Shown: positions 22,339 through 32,684 of the stretch, in pieces
How positions within the stretch are numbered: position 1 is the stretch's first letter
How the letters are laid out: every line of letters starts with the position of its first letter
From: Venturia oleaginea
Lineage: Eukaryota > Ascomycota > Dothideomycetes > Venturiales > Venturiaceae
Assembly (NCBI GenBank): GCA_013176395.1
Contig: JABMLP010000007.1
Location: 1,798,001 to 1,862,000 of the forward strand
Reading direction: 5' to 3'
Length of the DNA: 64,000 nt
Notes under the pieces: generated by a model
What the model was told of the DNA's origin: nothing
What the model saw: the letters and a program-made list of their open reading frames with translations, nothing else
Database searches by the model: none
Translations under genes and position numbers: made by a program

Positions 22339-23265
22339 TCATCGCGCTCCATCTGCGCCAACCAAGAAGCATGCCACGGGCCTTCCAAGATATCTCGACA
22401 AACTTCCAACAAAAATGATGTCGCACGCCAACGGGCTTCCATATTGGAACTTCATGCGACGCATACCATAACGAGTGAGACAAGCTTCCTCCTCACAGCT
22501 GTTCCATTTCATGCAAATGCCTTTTCGAATACAGTCGCCCACAGGCGGGTATTTTCTCTTACACGGTGCTACGATTGTATTCGGGAGTAGGTGTAAGAGG
22601 ACGTGGGGTATGTCGATGGAAATTCTGTTGCCATGAAATTTTAGGGTCGGTGCGATTTTAGATGGTAGGGCTAGATCGGCTCTGTGGTCCCATCCATAAG
22701 CAGGGTCAAGTTCCCCAGGAGTGGCCCTTACGGTCATATGACGGAAGTCTTGAAGCCTATTGTAAAGACAGTGTGCTAAAAAGGAAATGTCTTCGCGGAG
22801 GGAGATCCTACCCTCAAGGCCAATATCATGTTGCGACATGGAGTCGTCCTGCAGGTTCATGTACCCGGAACCGATCGTTCTTGGATATTTTTGCCATCGA
22901 CTGGGTTTTGTGAAGGTAGCCTCTCGGCGGCGCCGCGTATCTCGTCGCAGCATCAAGGTGTACTGAACAAGATCAGTCTGGCTGAGAGTATAGCCGGGAG
23001 ATAGCAGAATGAACCCCCGCTGAATCGAGTTATCGTAAGCTTGAAGATGTTTCCGATCAATGGTGGCTAGACAGGCTCTTAATCTGTTGCACACTCGCCG
23101 GATATAGAGTTTCGACAGTGTCCGTATATCCCAGCATAACCAGTAAAATCTCGGCGTAGCGGCAATAGTGGTGGCGCCATCGATTTTTTGCTTTGGCGCA
23201 GAATGGAAATAGATGATTGGAAAGGGGAAGTCTTGTATGTTGTTTAAGGTATTTAAATCATGCAT
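22339..23265 (-). CDS. hypothetical protein, uncertain
   Basis: An uninterrupted frame of 308 codons starting at an ATG just downstream of a TATTTAAAT-like sequence (about 23250-23259). The product is basic, with Arg-rich segments (RRDTRRRREATF) and cysteines near the C-terminus (CKRKYPPVGDC...CMKWNSC..C). No domain was recognised and there is no neighbouring support. Length alone makes it better than chance, but it could be a spurious frame. Confidence 0.4.
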   Translation of the reverse strand: MHDLNTLNNIQDFPFPIIYFHSAPKQKIDGATTIAATPRFYWLCWDIRTLSKLYIRRVCNRLRACLATIDRKHLQAYDNSIQRGFILLSPGYTLSQTDLVQYTLMLRRDTRRRREATFTKPSRWQKYPRTIGSGYMNLQDDSMSQHDIGLEGRISLREDISFLAHCLYNRLQDFRHMTVRATPGELDPAYGWDHRADLALPSKIAPTLKFHGNRISIDIPHVLLHLLPNTIVAPCKRKYPPVGDCIRKGICMKWNSCEEEACLTRYGMRRMKFQYGSPLACDIIFVGSLSRYLGRPVACFLVGADGAR

Positions 23266-23565
23266 ATACTTTGGTCCAAGGGCGGTGTCAGAAAGTTATT
23301 CTGCGCCATGGACTTCTCAACCATGGTTGAGAACAGCGCAGTGAACCCTATTTTCGAGTCGTGATTCGCATCGACTTTGCATCTTTTGCGAGTTTATCTT
23401 CACAAAATGATTTTATGGGTGGCTACAACCATGAGTCCATCGGTCCAGGATGTATCATCCTGGATTTCTGGCAAGTCGCTTTGTTTTGGTTACCAAAGAT
23501 GTCCTCCACTTGACGTGTAATCGATGACGACCACTAAATTTAAGTTGGCCAGAATCCGGTGTCTC

Positions 23566-24492
23566 TCACAGTCCCTTCACAGCCTGAAGTATAATCTGTG
23601 CGAGCCTTTTGCCGTCTTCCCACAGAAAGTTGTGATCGCCTGCCGCCTCAGCTTCTCGCACTACCAGCTGTCCACTCTTCGAGGCATTGAGCCGTTTAAG
23701 CATATCCTCCGTCTGAGAGTAAGGCACCAAGCCATCTTCCAAACTCTGTGCCAGTATGATCTCCGTCCCCTCTTCCCATTCTTTAGCCCAGTTGTCCACA
23801 GAGGAAGGACAAATGTCATGCCAAACCTTCTCATCAGCTCCAAAGGCGAGCTTCATGAAAGCAGTGTACACCGGAGCCAATTTCTCGTGTTTGTCTCCTG
23901 GCGACTTGATAAGGTTTGGCATATCGTAGAGCCCATTTAATCCAACAACAACCTTTGGTTTTGCGACGCTCAATCCCCAAGAGTCATCGATCCATCTCTT
24001 ATGATCCATTGCAACCTGTAGCGCCAGCGTAGCACCACAAGAATGTCCCGCAAGCACATAGTTACTGCCAAAATGATAGTTTTCTTGCAGGAAAGCCAAA
24101 GTTGTCAAAAGATCAAATACGTGGTCTGGGTGGGTAGCAACTCTACTCTTATCCACCATCTCCTTCTCCAAATCCTTCGGCGGCGAGGGGAATTTTGGAT
24201 GGTACGGATGAGGGGAAAGCGAGTAATTGATGGAGGCAATACAGGTGAATTTTGACGTAGCGGCATCGTGGCCGTCAACAAGATGTGATACCGTCGCTGA
24301 GAATGAATCAGAGAGGACGAGAGGGTCGCGCCACGCGCCACCGTGTATGTAGATGACCCATGGTTGGGCAAGATTTCGAGTGCCGCTTATTGGTGGGAGC
24401 CAGATGTCTACTGTTTGCAGTCGATTTGCATTAGGTTTGTAGGGTATTGTTGAGCGGATCCAGCCATTGACCTCGGTTTCGGGTGTGGGCAT
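23566..24492 (-). CDS. bna7: kynurenine formamidase (arylformamidase)
   Basis: A single exon of 308 residues. Alpha/beta-hydrolase features: oxyanion motif HGGAWRDP (about residue 50), nucleophile elbow GHSCGATLAL (Ser), SLEDGLVPY (Asp) and AGDHNFLWEDG (His), in order and spacing as in fungal Bna7. The enzyme hydrolyses N-formyl-L-kynurenine to kynurenine and formate, the second step of tryptophan-to-NAD synthesis in the cytosol. The gene is divergent from a carboxylesterase gene 576 bp away. The start at 24492 (MPTPETEV) is the first ATG. Confidence 0.88.
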   Translation of the reverse strand: MPTPETEVNGWIRSTIPYKPNANRLQTVDIWLPPISGTRNLAQPWVIYIHGGAWRDPLVLSDSFSATVSHLVDGHDAATSKFTCIASINYSLSPHPYHPKFPSPPKDLEKEMVDKSRVATHPDHVFDLLTTLAFLQENYHFGSNYVLAGHSCGATLALQVAMDHKRWIDDSWGLSVAKPKVVVGLNGLYDMPNLIKSPGDKHEKLAPVYTAFMKLAFGADEKVWHDICPSSVDNWAKEWEEGTEIILAQSLEDGLVPYSQTEDMLKRLNASKSGQLVVREAEAAGDHNFLWEDGKRLAQIILQAVKGL

Positions 24493-25068
24493 GTCTGTCT
24501 GTATATGTCAATGCAGTGGATTCAATCGTATGGCGATATCTTACAATGCGTGGTACCTCCAAAAAGGTTCGAGGGAACGCTGATATCGCCATCACGTCTA
24601 CTTTCGCCCTTCAATTGCTGAGACTTACAAGAGGTAGTGATGTTTGTCTCTTATGTTGAGAACCAGATCAGTCCCACTGATCAGCTCTTTGCATACAAGG
24701 CGTCATCAGCGAAGTGCATTGCCTCGTTACCGCCCATCTCTACTTGACAAAGACAATCTGCTTCAACTTGGATGCTTGGGGCTCCAACGAAAGGGAATGA
24801 TACTGGTACCTCAAAGGCAGACCCTCGACGAGCGTCCCCAGCCAATATACTCGAAACCCTTTCCCTACTCGGGCTCGGGGCTCTTCGTTAAATCATATTG
24901 AAGGGCTTCTGATTTTCAGTTTAAGCACCAATATATACAGAGTTACGGAATTCTGGTCCCCGAATGCGATGGTTACAGCTTGCAGTCCACAATTCGCCTT
25001 GGCTGTTGATTGATTTTCGTTCTGAACTTCTGTGTCGATCAATCTCTCGATACACATTCGTTCGAGTC
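24493..25068. other. divergent intergenic region between formamidase and carboxylesterase
   Basis: No gene seen. It should hold both promoters; a TATATACAG sequence lies at about 24933, some 130 bp before the esterase ATG. Confidence 0.5.
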
Positions 25069-27024
25069 ATGCTGTTCACCCTGTTCTTCGGCTTTCTCCC
25101 TGTCCTCTCTTTTGCATTGCCTTCGCTTGAACGAGATGGTCTTCATTACCACAGTCTAAAAGCTCGCGCGCAAAATCTACCCACTCTTAAGCTTCCATAT
25201 GGGACTTGGCAAGCAACCAAGTATGATTCTGCTAATGATGTACGCACGTCCTCCGTCATTGGGAGATTAGACACTGATGTCGTCAACAGATCTACGTATT
25301 CAAGAATATCCGCTTCGCAGCAGCGCCAGTTGGACCCCTCAGGTTCGCTAAACCCGCTCCACCAGTCCCGACGGACAAGCTTCAAACGGGGGCCGAAGGC
25401 GGTACATGTGCGCAGGGTGTGCCCGCGAGTTTAATTAGCGATGCCTTAGGATCTGGGCTGGGTTCTATAGCTTCTGGTATCGTTGGTAACTTGGATCTGG
25501 GGAAGGTGATGGGGGGTAGACCTACGTCCGAAGACTGTTTGTTTCTTGACCTATACGTGCCTTCAAAGGCTTTGAAAGGTGATTTAAAATTGCCTGTCAT
25601 CAATTGGATCTACGGTGGAGCGTAAGTTTTGCTTTTTCTGCTTGGAGAGATAAGCTAATGAATACAGATACGTTCTTGGGGCCAAGGATGGCTTATATGA
25701 CGGCACTGGCATTGTAAAGAATAGCGGTAATAATGTCATCTTTGTTGCTGGCAACTATCGAGTAAGCTTTCCATGCCTTGAATATTGAGACTGATGCTAA
25801 TGACTAGCTTGGCGCTTTTGGGTTCTTGTCCGGATCAACGGTTGAGAAGGAAGGCACACCTAATGCAGGCCTCTGGGATCAGAGAGCCGTTCTCCAATGG
25901 ATTCACGACTACGCCCATCTTTTCGGAGGCGACAGAAATGACGTTTCTCTATGGGGAGAATCCGCAGGTGAATCAAATCATACGTATCTCATTACCACCA
26001 CTAACATCGCCCAGGCGGTGGCTCCATAATGCACCAGCTCACAGCATTTGGCGGCAATCAACCACCTCTTTTCAAGAAAGCCGTGGTAGAATCTGCAGCC
26101 TACGACGTTTGGGTCGACCGCATGAATGATCTTGAACAGAAATTCCAGAATCTGCTTAAGGTAGCTGGATGCTCCGGGAAGGGTCTCGAATGTCTCCGTG
26201 CCCTCGACTTCACAGCCATGCGAGCAGTGCAAGATAAATACAGTGCTACTACACTAGCAGGCAAATTCGGCTTCGGTCCAGCAACTGATGGTAATTTCGT
26301 CCGCCAATTGCCCGCCTTGGAACTCGCATCTGGAAACTTCGACAAAAACGTCGAGTCTCTGATATTGTCCCACGTCTCCGATGAAGCAGGTATGTTCGTT
26401 AAAAAAACCGATTACAACGAGACGGATTTCCAAGCTCTACTCGAATACAACTGGGGCAAAAATGATATAGCCAATGAAGCAATACTGAAACACTACCCCG
26501 CCCAATCCTCAAAATGGAAAACGCAGCAACAACGAATTCATGACTTCATTCAAACTACTGTGTTTACATGTAACGTCCGTTATATGACAGAAGCGTACAA
26601 AGGGAAAACGTACAATGTACAGTATGCTCGCGGCGCGGGAACCCACGGCTCAGATATCATACCCACATTCTTCACCACCCCCAGTATCTTTGGTGGCCAA
26701 AGCGCAAAGATCTCACAACAATATCAAAGCCTTTTGATCTCGCATGCTCGCACAGGAGATCCGAACAATTTAAAGATCGGTGGGATAATTGAATGGCCGA
26801 AGGCGGAATGGGGACCTAGTTTGAATCAAGTTCTCAATGTGACGGATTTGGGTTTTGAACTTGTTGCGGATGATAAGACGACGGCGGAGGATTGTGATCT
26901 TTGGAAAGATGTTATGGCTGCGCTGACGGTTGGAGGTGGGTATAGTCCTCCTGGTGCTGTTGTTGAGAGTAAATTGTTGGCTGGGAAGTCTGATGTCGTT
27001 GCGAAGGCTTCGGTGAATTATTAG
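25069..27024 (+). CDS. secreted type-B carboxylesterase/lipase
   Basis: Five exons: 25069-25239, 25290-25621, 25668-25761, 25808-25967, 26015-27024; four introns of 46-50 bp; 1767 bp, 588 residues. The signal peptide is MLFTLFFGFLPVLSFA. Family order: IRFAAAPVGPLRF, SEDCLFLDLYVP (type-B signature 2), NWIYGGA/YVLG (oxyanion region), NAGLWDQRAVLQWIHDYAHLFGGD, the nucleophile elbow GESAGGGS created across the exon 4/5 join, SHVSDEAG (acidic region) and GTHGSDI (His). It hydrolyses carboxylic esters outside the cell; its substrate cannot be told from sequence. The ATG at 25069 is preferred over an upstream frame start because it begins the signal peptide. Confidence 0.9.
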
Positions 27025-27961
27025 GGAGAATGAAGGGGTCGCTCTCTCAATCTCTTTGAACATTGTCCATTCACAAGCTTGATCGCTCCACTTTATTGAC
27101 CTAGGATCCTTGATAGAGATGTACATCACCACAGCAAGGAGCTCTCTCACAGGCCAAGGTACGTACATGGAGTCTGTAAAATGGTAGTATTTGGGCATGA
27201 CTAAAAACTCTACGATTTGTAGATTTTAAGCATAGAATACAAATCCGGCAATTCTGAAGGGTTGTAACTGAATTCAACTACGTATACTACGAGAACATGC
27301 TAGAAAATCCCATCTACGAAATCTAGGAAGAAATCAGTGCGGCTATTCGATTTTAACCAACCAGATAGCTACAAATCCTGCGTAGACTTCTCAGCCAAAA
27401 ATGGCTCCGCACTCTGCGTAGAACCACTTTCAGCGTCAAAACCCTTGGATTTTGAAATATATCTAAGTGATTTGAGTCACCTATCTCTACGAACTATACG
27501 CGAGAATTGCCGCGCCCTGAGATTGTGTAGACTTTGTAGACTCTAAATGGTAGAGTTTTCAATCACGCCCAAAATCGATATTATGCCCATGATTGCCAGT
27601 AATGATCGAGTTGATAGATGGAGTTTACCGCATCATAGTAAAGATAGAAAGAATTCGGGTAATGGTGAGCAGATCTGGTGGTTTCGCTGGTATGATGTAC
27701 GTGCACTGGGATTGAGTCGCGTTATGGAAGGCAAATTCCTACGCGAATATCGCATCATCGAAGCCCGTCTTAATCACAGAGCGTGTTCGAGTCTCGATTT
27801 TCGGGGCGTAGATTTGTTGGAAATTGGCGGCTAAATGTATAAACTGTAGCAAATGCAATCGTGATCGAGAATGATTCTTTCGTTTAAATGTATTGAAAAA
27901 TCCCGTCGATTTTAGGCGTTCTAAGGGGCCTCCAATTTTCATATCGCTAAATACTATCAAC
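27025..27961. other. intergenic
   Basis: AT-rich, with two adjacent short frames (27337-27546, 27547-27834) of no recognised family. No repeat or RNA gene seen. Confidence 0.45.
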
Positions 27962-28819
27962 CTATTCTCCTATCGTCTCAAAGCCAATTCTGATCGTCCC
28001 ATGAATAATGTTCTCTGTAATAGGTTGAGGTAGACTTCCTCGTATGGCCAGAATAATTTCCCAGATTGCTGCAGTGCCACCGTTTGCCGCAACCACAGCT
28101 TTTTCTTCCGTGCTTGAGGCTCGACGAAGAACAATTCTTGATGGGCTCCAGTGTTCAGTGAGAGGCTGTCCAACTACGAATTCGACAATACCATCAACTT
28201 TTATGCCATCCTTTCCGAATATCTTTGCATAAACTTCTTCCAATTCTCCAAACCTGGCAGGAGAAACCACAAGAATCAGTTTCGAGACGCCGACAGCGCA
28301 ACTGGGATGTCTCGTCGCTTCCTCGGCAGATTGAACAGGAACTCTCAAATCCCTTGGCGTGATATCGTGACACCAGAATGGTACTGTTCCTCTCTCTACA
28401 GATGGGGTGGGGAAAGTGACGTTCCATTCTACACTCCTACCATCTGGTCTCTTTCTCCCCCCTCTCTTACTATCCTGGTACCCCACCACCACCTTTTCTT
28501 CCGTCAATGCATCAAGAGCTTTCCGCACAATCGCAACATCTTCCACATCCTTCGACGTCAATGCAAAGTCGATGATCGATCTAGGAGTCTTTTTGCCCCA
28601 CCAATGTCCCTCTTTTCTAGTTGGGTCATCGTCAACGAACGCGATGAATTCGAGGTAAACGCCCGATTTCAGAAGAACGAGCGAATTGACTGTTTTGTTG
28701 TCGGCGTGTGTTCCTCCTGAGTATATTGTGAATGCCGATGAGATTGATTCTGGAAGATTGTTAAGAGTTGCTTGCGGGACAAGGATGATTATGTGATCGA
28801 GTGAGGGGGTGAAGGTCAT
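27962..28819 (-). CDS. glyoxalase-like domain protein
   Basis: A single exon of 285 residues. It starts with the motif LDHIIILVPQ, followed by FTIYSGGTHADNKTVNSLVLLKSGVYLEFIAF and, in the middle, VPFWCHDITPRDLRVP. This arrangement matches the fungal glyoxalase-like (vicinal oxygen chelate) family with His and Glu near the start of each half. Members are metal-dependent lyases, dioxygenases or resistance proteins; the reaction here is unknown. The C-terminus is a beta-rich tail ending IRIGFETIGE. Confidence 0.75.
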   Translation of the reverse strand: MTFTPSLDHIIILVPQATLNNLPESISSAFTIYSGGTHADNKTVNSLVLLKSGVYLEFIAFVDDDPTRKEGHWWGKKTPRSIIDFALTSKDVEDVAIVRKALDALTEEKVVVGYQDSKRGGRKRPDGRSVEWNVTFPTPSVERGTVPFWCHDITPRDLRVPVQSAEEATRHPSCAVGVSKLILVVSPARFGELEEVYAKIFGKDGIKVDGIVEFVVGQPLTEHWSPSRIVLRRASSTEEKAVVAANGGTAAIWEIILAIRGSLPQPITENIIHGTIRIGFETIGE

Positions 28820-29232
28820 TTTGGGGGAGAATTCTCGTTTTTGAAGTATGCCTCTGATCTGTCTTGCTGCGAGAGGTTTGAAATGACTTTGTCGTTGCTA
28901 TAGAAGATTTAGGGAAGGAAAAGGTAGAGAGAATGTGAGATGGAGATTGTAGACTTATGGAAGCATGCCTCAGTAACTGTGAGTATTGCAGGGTTATTAG
29001 CCAAGCAAGAGCAACTCCGAATGCCCAATGCGTAACTTAACCAGAGTGCTTCTCAACTGGTAGGATGATTGTGGAAAATGAAGTTGAGAGGGTGATTCAG
29101 TTGTATTCTATACAATAACTTAATACACAATATTACTGTAGATCTCGTAAGCGCCGTGTATTGCTGCTATTGCATACAGAGGATACGAGGCGACTCAACG
29201 GCGATGCACGTGTTTCCTTTATGATTAACGTA
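28820..29232. other. intergenic flank of pogo element
   Basis: No gene. The last 20 bp (GTTTCCTTT...AACGTA) recur in inverted orientation at 32681-32697, on the far side of the inserted repeats. Confidence 0.5.
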
Positions 29233-29280
29233 ATCCACCATCGAGCGGTACACACCACCGAGCGGTACACATTTTCGTAT
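29233..29280 (+). repeat. left terminal inverted repeat of pogo element
   Basis: Begins ATCCACCATCGAGCGGTACA after TA and is the reverse complement of 31016-31063. The 11-bp motif GAGCGGTACAC occurs twice, likely a doubled transposase-binding site. Confidence 0.9.
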
Positions 29281-29299
29281 CCTCATCGATTAACCCACA

Positions 29300-30963
29300 A
29301 TGCCACCACAACTGGTCAATACAAAGGCCCAGAAAGAGGGTCAACTACTCCTTGCTCATGACGCTTATTTGAAAGGCTATTTTCCAAGTATTCGAAAGGC
29401 CGCTGATGCCTATTCTGTCCCATTTACTTCCCCTGCCTCCCGCCTTCGCGGACGCGCTTCACGCGTCGATTCGCGCCCAAATTGCCAAAAGCTTACGGAT
29501 ACGGAAGAGGAGGTCGTTGAGCATTGGATACTATCTATGGATGAAAGAGGTTATCCATTGACCGTTACTGGGGTACGCGATGCGGCAAAAATCGTACTCG
29601 AGCAGCGTGTAGGCTCAGATTGCAAAATCGGTGTCAATTGGCCTCAGGGATACATCAACCGCCGCCCTAGCCTCAAATCGCGATATTCACGCAGCTGCGA
29701 TAATCAAAGGGCAAGATGCGAAGATCCAGCCCTTATTGGGGCCTGGTTTCGGCTTGTGCAAAACACAATCGCTAAATACGGCATCCTCAATAACGATATC
29801 TACAACTTCGACGAAACTGGCTTTGCAATGGGCCTTGCAAGTACCTCACGCGTAGTTACTGCCTCAGATAGGCGTGGCAGACCCCCTCAATTACAGCCTG
29901 GCGATCGCGAATGGGTTACGGCAATCGAATCGATCAATGCGCTGGGTTGGAGCCTCCCGCCGATGGTGATCTTCAAAGGCAAGGTACGTATATCATCTTG
30001 GTACGAAAACAACAATCTACCGCCTGATTGGACAATCGCTTTGAGTACAAATGGATGGACTAATGACAAGCTTGGATTACATTGGTTAAAAGAGGTTTTT
30101 GAGCCAAATACAGCTGCAAGAAAGGTTGGTAGTTATCGACTACTAATTCTGGATGGCCACGGCAGCCACGCAACGCCAGGATTTGATCAATTTTGTGCAG
30201 ACCGGATGATTATTACTCTTTGTATGCCACCGCATTCATCACATCTTCTTCAACCTCTCGATATTGGTTGTTTTTCGGTCCTCAAGCGTACCTACGGCCA
30301 CCAAGTCTCGGAATATATGAGGCTTGGCATAAATCATATCGACAAAATTGAGTTCCTTCACTTCTTTAAATTACTCGAATTAGTGCCCTAACACCAAGCA
30401 ATATTCAACGCAGCTTCACTGCTGCCGGTCTCGTACCTTTTGATCCAGATCAGGTACTTTCAACCATCCAAATTAGGCCATCTACCCCTACAGCGCTCTT
30501 GGCCGCAAACCAAGAGCAATGGCAACCAGAAACACCTCAGAATCTAACCCAGTTAGAGCTGCAGGTAGCTACAATCAAAGGCTATCTTAAGAGACGTTCA
30601 AAAAGTCCACCAAGACCAACAGATCAGGCCCTTAATCAGCTTGTCAAGGGCTGCCAGATCGCGATGCAAGGCGCCGCTTTACTAGCTGCGGAAAATGAGA
30701 AATTAAGGACTGCAAATGAGAGGCAGAAGCGAAAGAGGCAACTAAAAAGGAGATATATTAGTCAATCAAGCGCTTTAACTGTTGCAGAGAGCTCAAGCTT
30801 ACTTCAACTTTCTAAAGAAGCTTCGGTTATCAGCAGTAACCAGGTTGATCAAGAGCCTTATATTGAGAAAGAACCACCAAATGAAGAGGAGAACATTGTA
30901 ATTACTTGTTTTATTTGTCGCAGTGGTGACCATTTTGTAATCTACTGTCAGAAATATAGATAG
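29300..30963 (+). pseudogene. pogo-type transposase, frameshifted
   Basis: The first frame (29300-30391) and second frame (30390-30963, a different frame) together encode one transposase. The N-terminal part has a Psq/CENP-B-like helix-turn-helix region (YFPSIRKAADAYSVPF, then KLTDTEEEVVEHWIL). The catalytic core has FDETGFAMG, LILDGHGSHAT and HLLQPLDIGCF, the last two Asp about 35 residues apart as in pogo/Fot1. The frame closes near 30389, and homologous protein (SNIQRSFTAAGLVPFDPDQ-like) resumes in another frame, so a small indel inactivated it. The C-terminus has a coiled basic segment and a C-x2-C-x4-H-x4-C-like knuckle. Confidence 0.85.
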
Positions 30964-31015
30964 GAATATTTAAAAATGAGAGATTTATTGGTACACAATA
31001 GAGTAATTAATGAGA

Positions 31016-31063
31016 ATACGAAAATGTGTACCGCTCGGTGGTGTGTACCGCTCGATGGTGGAT
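31016..31063 (-). repeat. right terminal inverted repeat of pogo element
   Basis: Perfect 48-bp reverse complement of the left repeat, followed by TA. The terminal 13 bp (31053-31065 with the TA) occur again at 32669-32681. Confidence 0.9.
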
Positions 31064-31065
31064 TA

Positions 31066-32668
31066 ATAATTGATTGATTGATTTTATCCTACTCGGTTGC
31101 AGCCGCTTAATCACGCAGCTATGTCCGGTTAGGAGGACTTCATCAGACAGCCGACATGTGATAGATTATATAATCCACCGCGCCCCACTTCGCCCCGTTC
31201 ACTGAAACAAGATCAGCTGTCCCCTCGGTCCTCCCTCTTTTCCCTTAACCAGTATCTCCGAATGCCCGCTGGCTCTTGTAGATACTGGTCACTCTGCTAG
31301 TATATCTGTGCTATGTAGACTCAAGAGGCAATGCCTCGTGTTTCGCTATCCTTCTACCTACAGTCTCCCTCTAGTGCTCAGCTTTGTCTATCTGTTTCGC
31401 CTTATCCCTCAAGGCCAATGGGTTCCCTAAGTATGTTTCTGCTTGTGAAAGTTGCCTTGCACCAGATTCCCATGCGGCAGTGTATTTGGTTGTGTGATGC
31501 TGGAGATAATAGTAACCATCGTAGTCGTGATTTCGCTGCTTGGGTGTGATACTCCGGGTATGCCCGTAGACGAGGCTGTCTGGTAGCTGCCGTATTGTAT
31601 GGCGCCGATCGTGCTATAGACCTGCCGTCTTATAGTCGGAGCCTACCTGCTGCTAGTCGCTCTCCCTGCTTGCTATATCGCGCTCCTACTCTTGCCAATG
31701 CCATAACTGGGACGCAACAGTCTGGGGAGAGGCTCAAGGCTACGTCTGCTGGCTTGTAGGGAGGGGATTTGCCGCCAATAAGCTCCTTCTATACGTCCTT
31801 ACTGCTTACTGTGTTGCGCACCTACTCTTGCCAATGCCATAACTGGGGCGCAACAGTTTGGGGAGAGGCTCAAGGCTCTGGACATCAGCTTGCAGCAGGA
31901 CGGTTTGCGGAGACGATAGTAGATGAGGTTCTCTAGCAGCTGCCGTATCGTGTCGCACCGATTGTGTTGTAGACCTGTCGTCTTATAGTCGGAGCCTATC
32001 TGCTGCTAGTCGCTCTCCCTGCTTGCTATATCGCGCACCTACTCTTGCCACTGCCATAACTGGGACGCAACAGTCTGGGGAGAGGCTCAAGGCTACGTCT
32101 GCTAGCTTACAGGGAGGGGATTTGCCGCCAATAGGCTCCTTCTATGCGTTCTTACTACTTACTGTGTTGCGCACCTACTCTTGCCAATGCCATAACTGGG
32201 AGGCAACAGTTTGGAGAGAGGCTCAAGGCTCTGGGCAACAGCTTGTAGCAGGACGGTTTGCCAAGACGTTGGGAGAGGTTGTCTAGTCGTTGCAGTAGTG
32301 TGTGGTGCCGATTGTTGCACACCGAGCGTCTGGTGTTTGAGTTGTGTTGAAGGTATTGCCGTTCTAGCAGTGACTCGTCGACTCGGAGCGTTGCAGTGTC
32401 ATCTGGGGTGATGGACTAGCCGGGAGATAGTGACTAGATGGTTGCTGTTGTCTTTGGTGGACGCATCGTTCGTGTAGCTTGCTCATGTATTCGTGTGCTT
32501 GCTCTGCCGTGGCCGCGACGGCGACTCTAGAGGTATCTCATCGACGCTGAGGGACGCGCGATGGCCTCTAGAGGCCGGAGCGGCCACTAGCAGAGGTGTT
32601 TTGATGATCTTTAGATGATACTTCTGTAAATTCCAAAAATTGAGTTCTCGCTGTATGTGCTGTTTTTC
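31066..32668 (+). repeat. 1.6-kb dispersed repeat, copy 1, with two 355-bp internal units
   Basis: Near-identical over its length to 53983-55943. It begins with ATTG tetranucleotide repeats and has TATATAA (about 31168) and a GC-rich 3' part. Internal tandem units of about 355 bp start near 31617 and 31972; copy 2 has three. It is flanked by a 13-bp direct repeat (31053-31065 and 32669-32681). The coding potential is low: short frames broken by many stops. It may be a very long copia LTR (copy 2 follows a copia polypurine tract) or a separate non-autonomous element. Confidence 0.75.
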
Positions 32669-32684
32669 CGATGGTGGATTACGT

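Larger units (their letters stand above)
29233..31063 (+). mobile_element. pogo/Fot-like DNA transposon with 48-bp inverted repeats
   Basis: The ends are exact inverted repeats of 48 bp (29233-29280 and 31016-31063), each flanked by TA, the target duplication of Tc1/mariner-pogo elements. Length 1831 bp. It encodes one transposase, now frameshifted. Each inverted repeat contains the motif GAGCGGTACAC twice. Confidence 0.88.

Noticed and set aside
22199..22483. Possible plus- or minus-strand exons downstream of UNG
   Set aside because: Short, overlapping on both strands, no motif.
24560..24575. GGTTCGAGG resembling a tRNA B box
   Set aside because: No A box at the right distance and no cloverleaf could be formed.
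27337..27834. Two adjacent plus-strand ORFs after the carboxylesterase gene
   Set aside because: No motif, and adjacent frames without splice signals; not supportable.
31331..32411. Short plus-strand ORFs inside the 1.6-kb repeat (and their copies at 54255-55688)
   Set aside because: They recur with the repeat units, are separated by many stops, and show no family; treated as repeat sequence.
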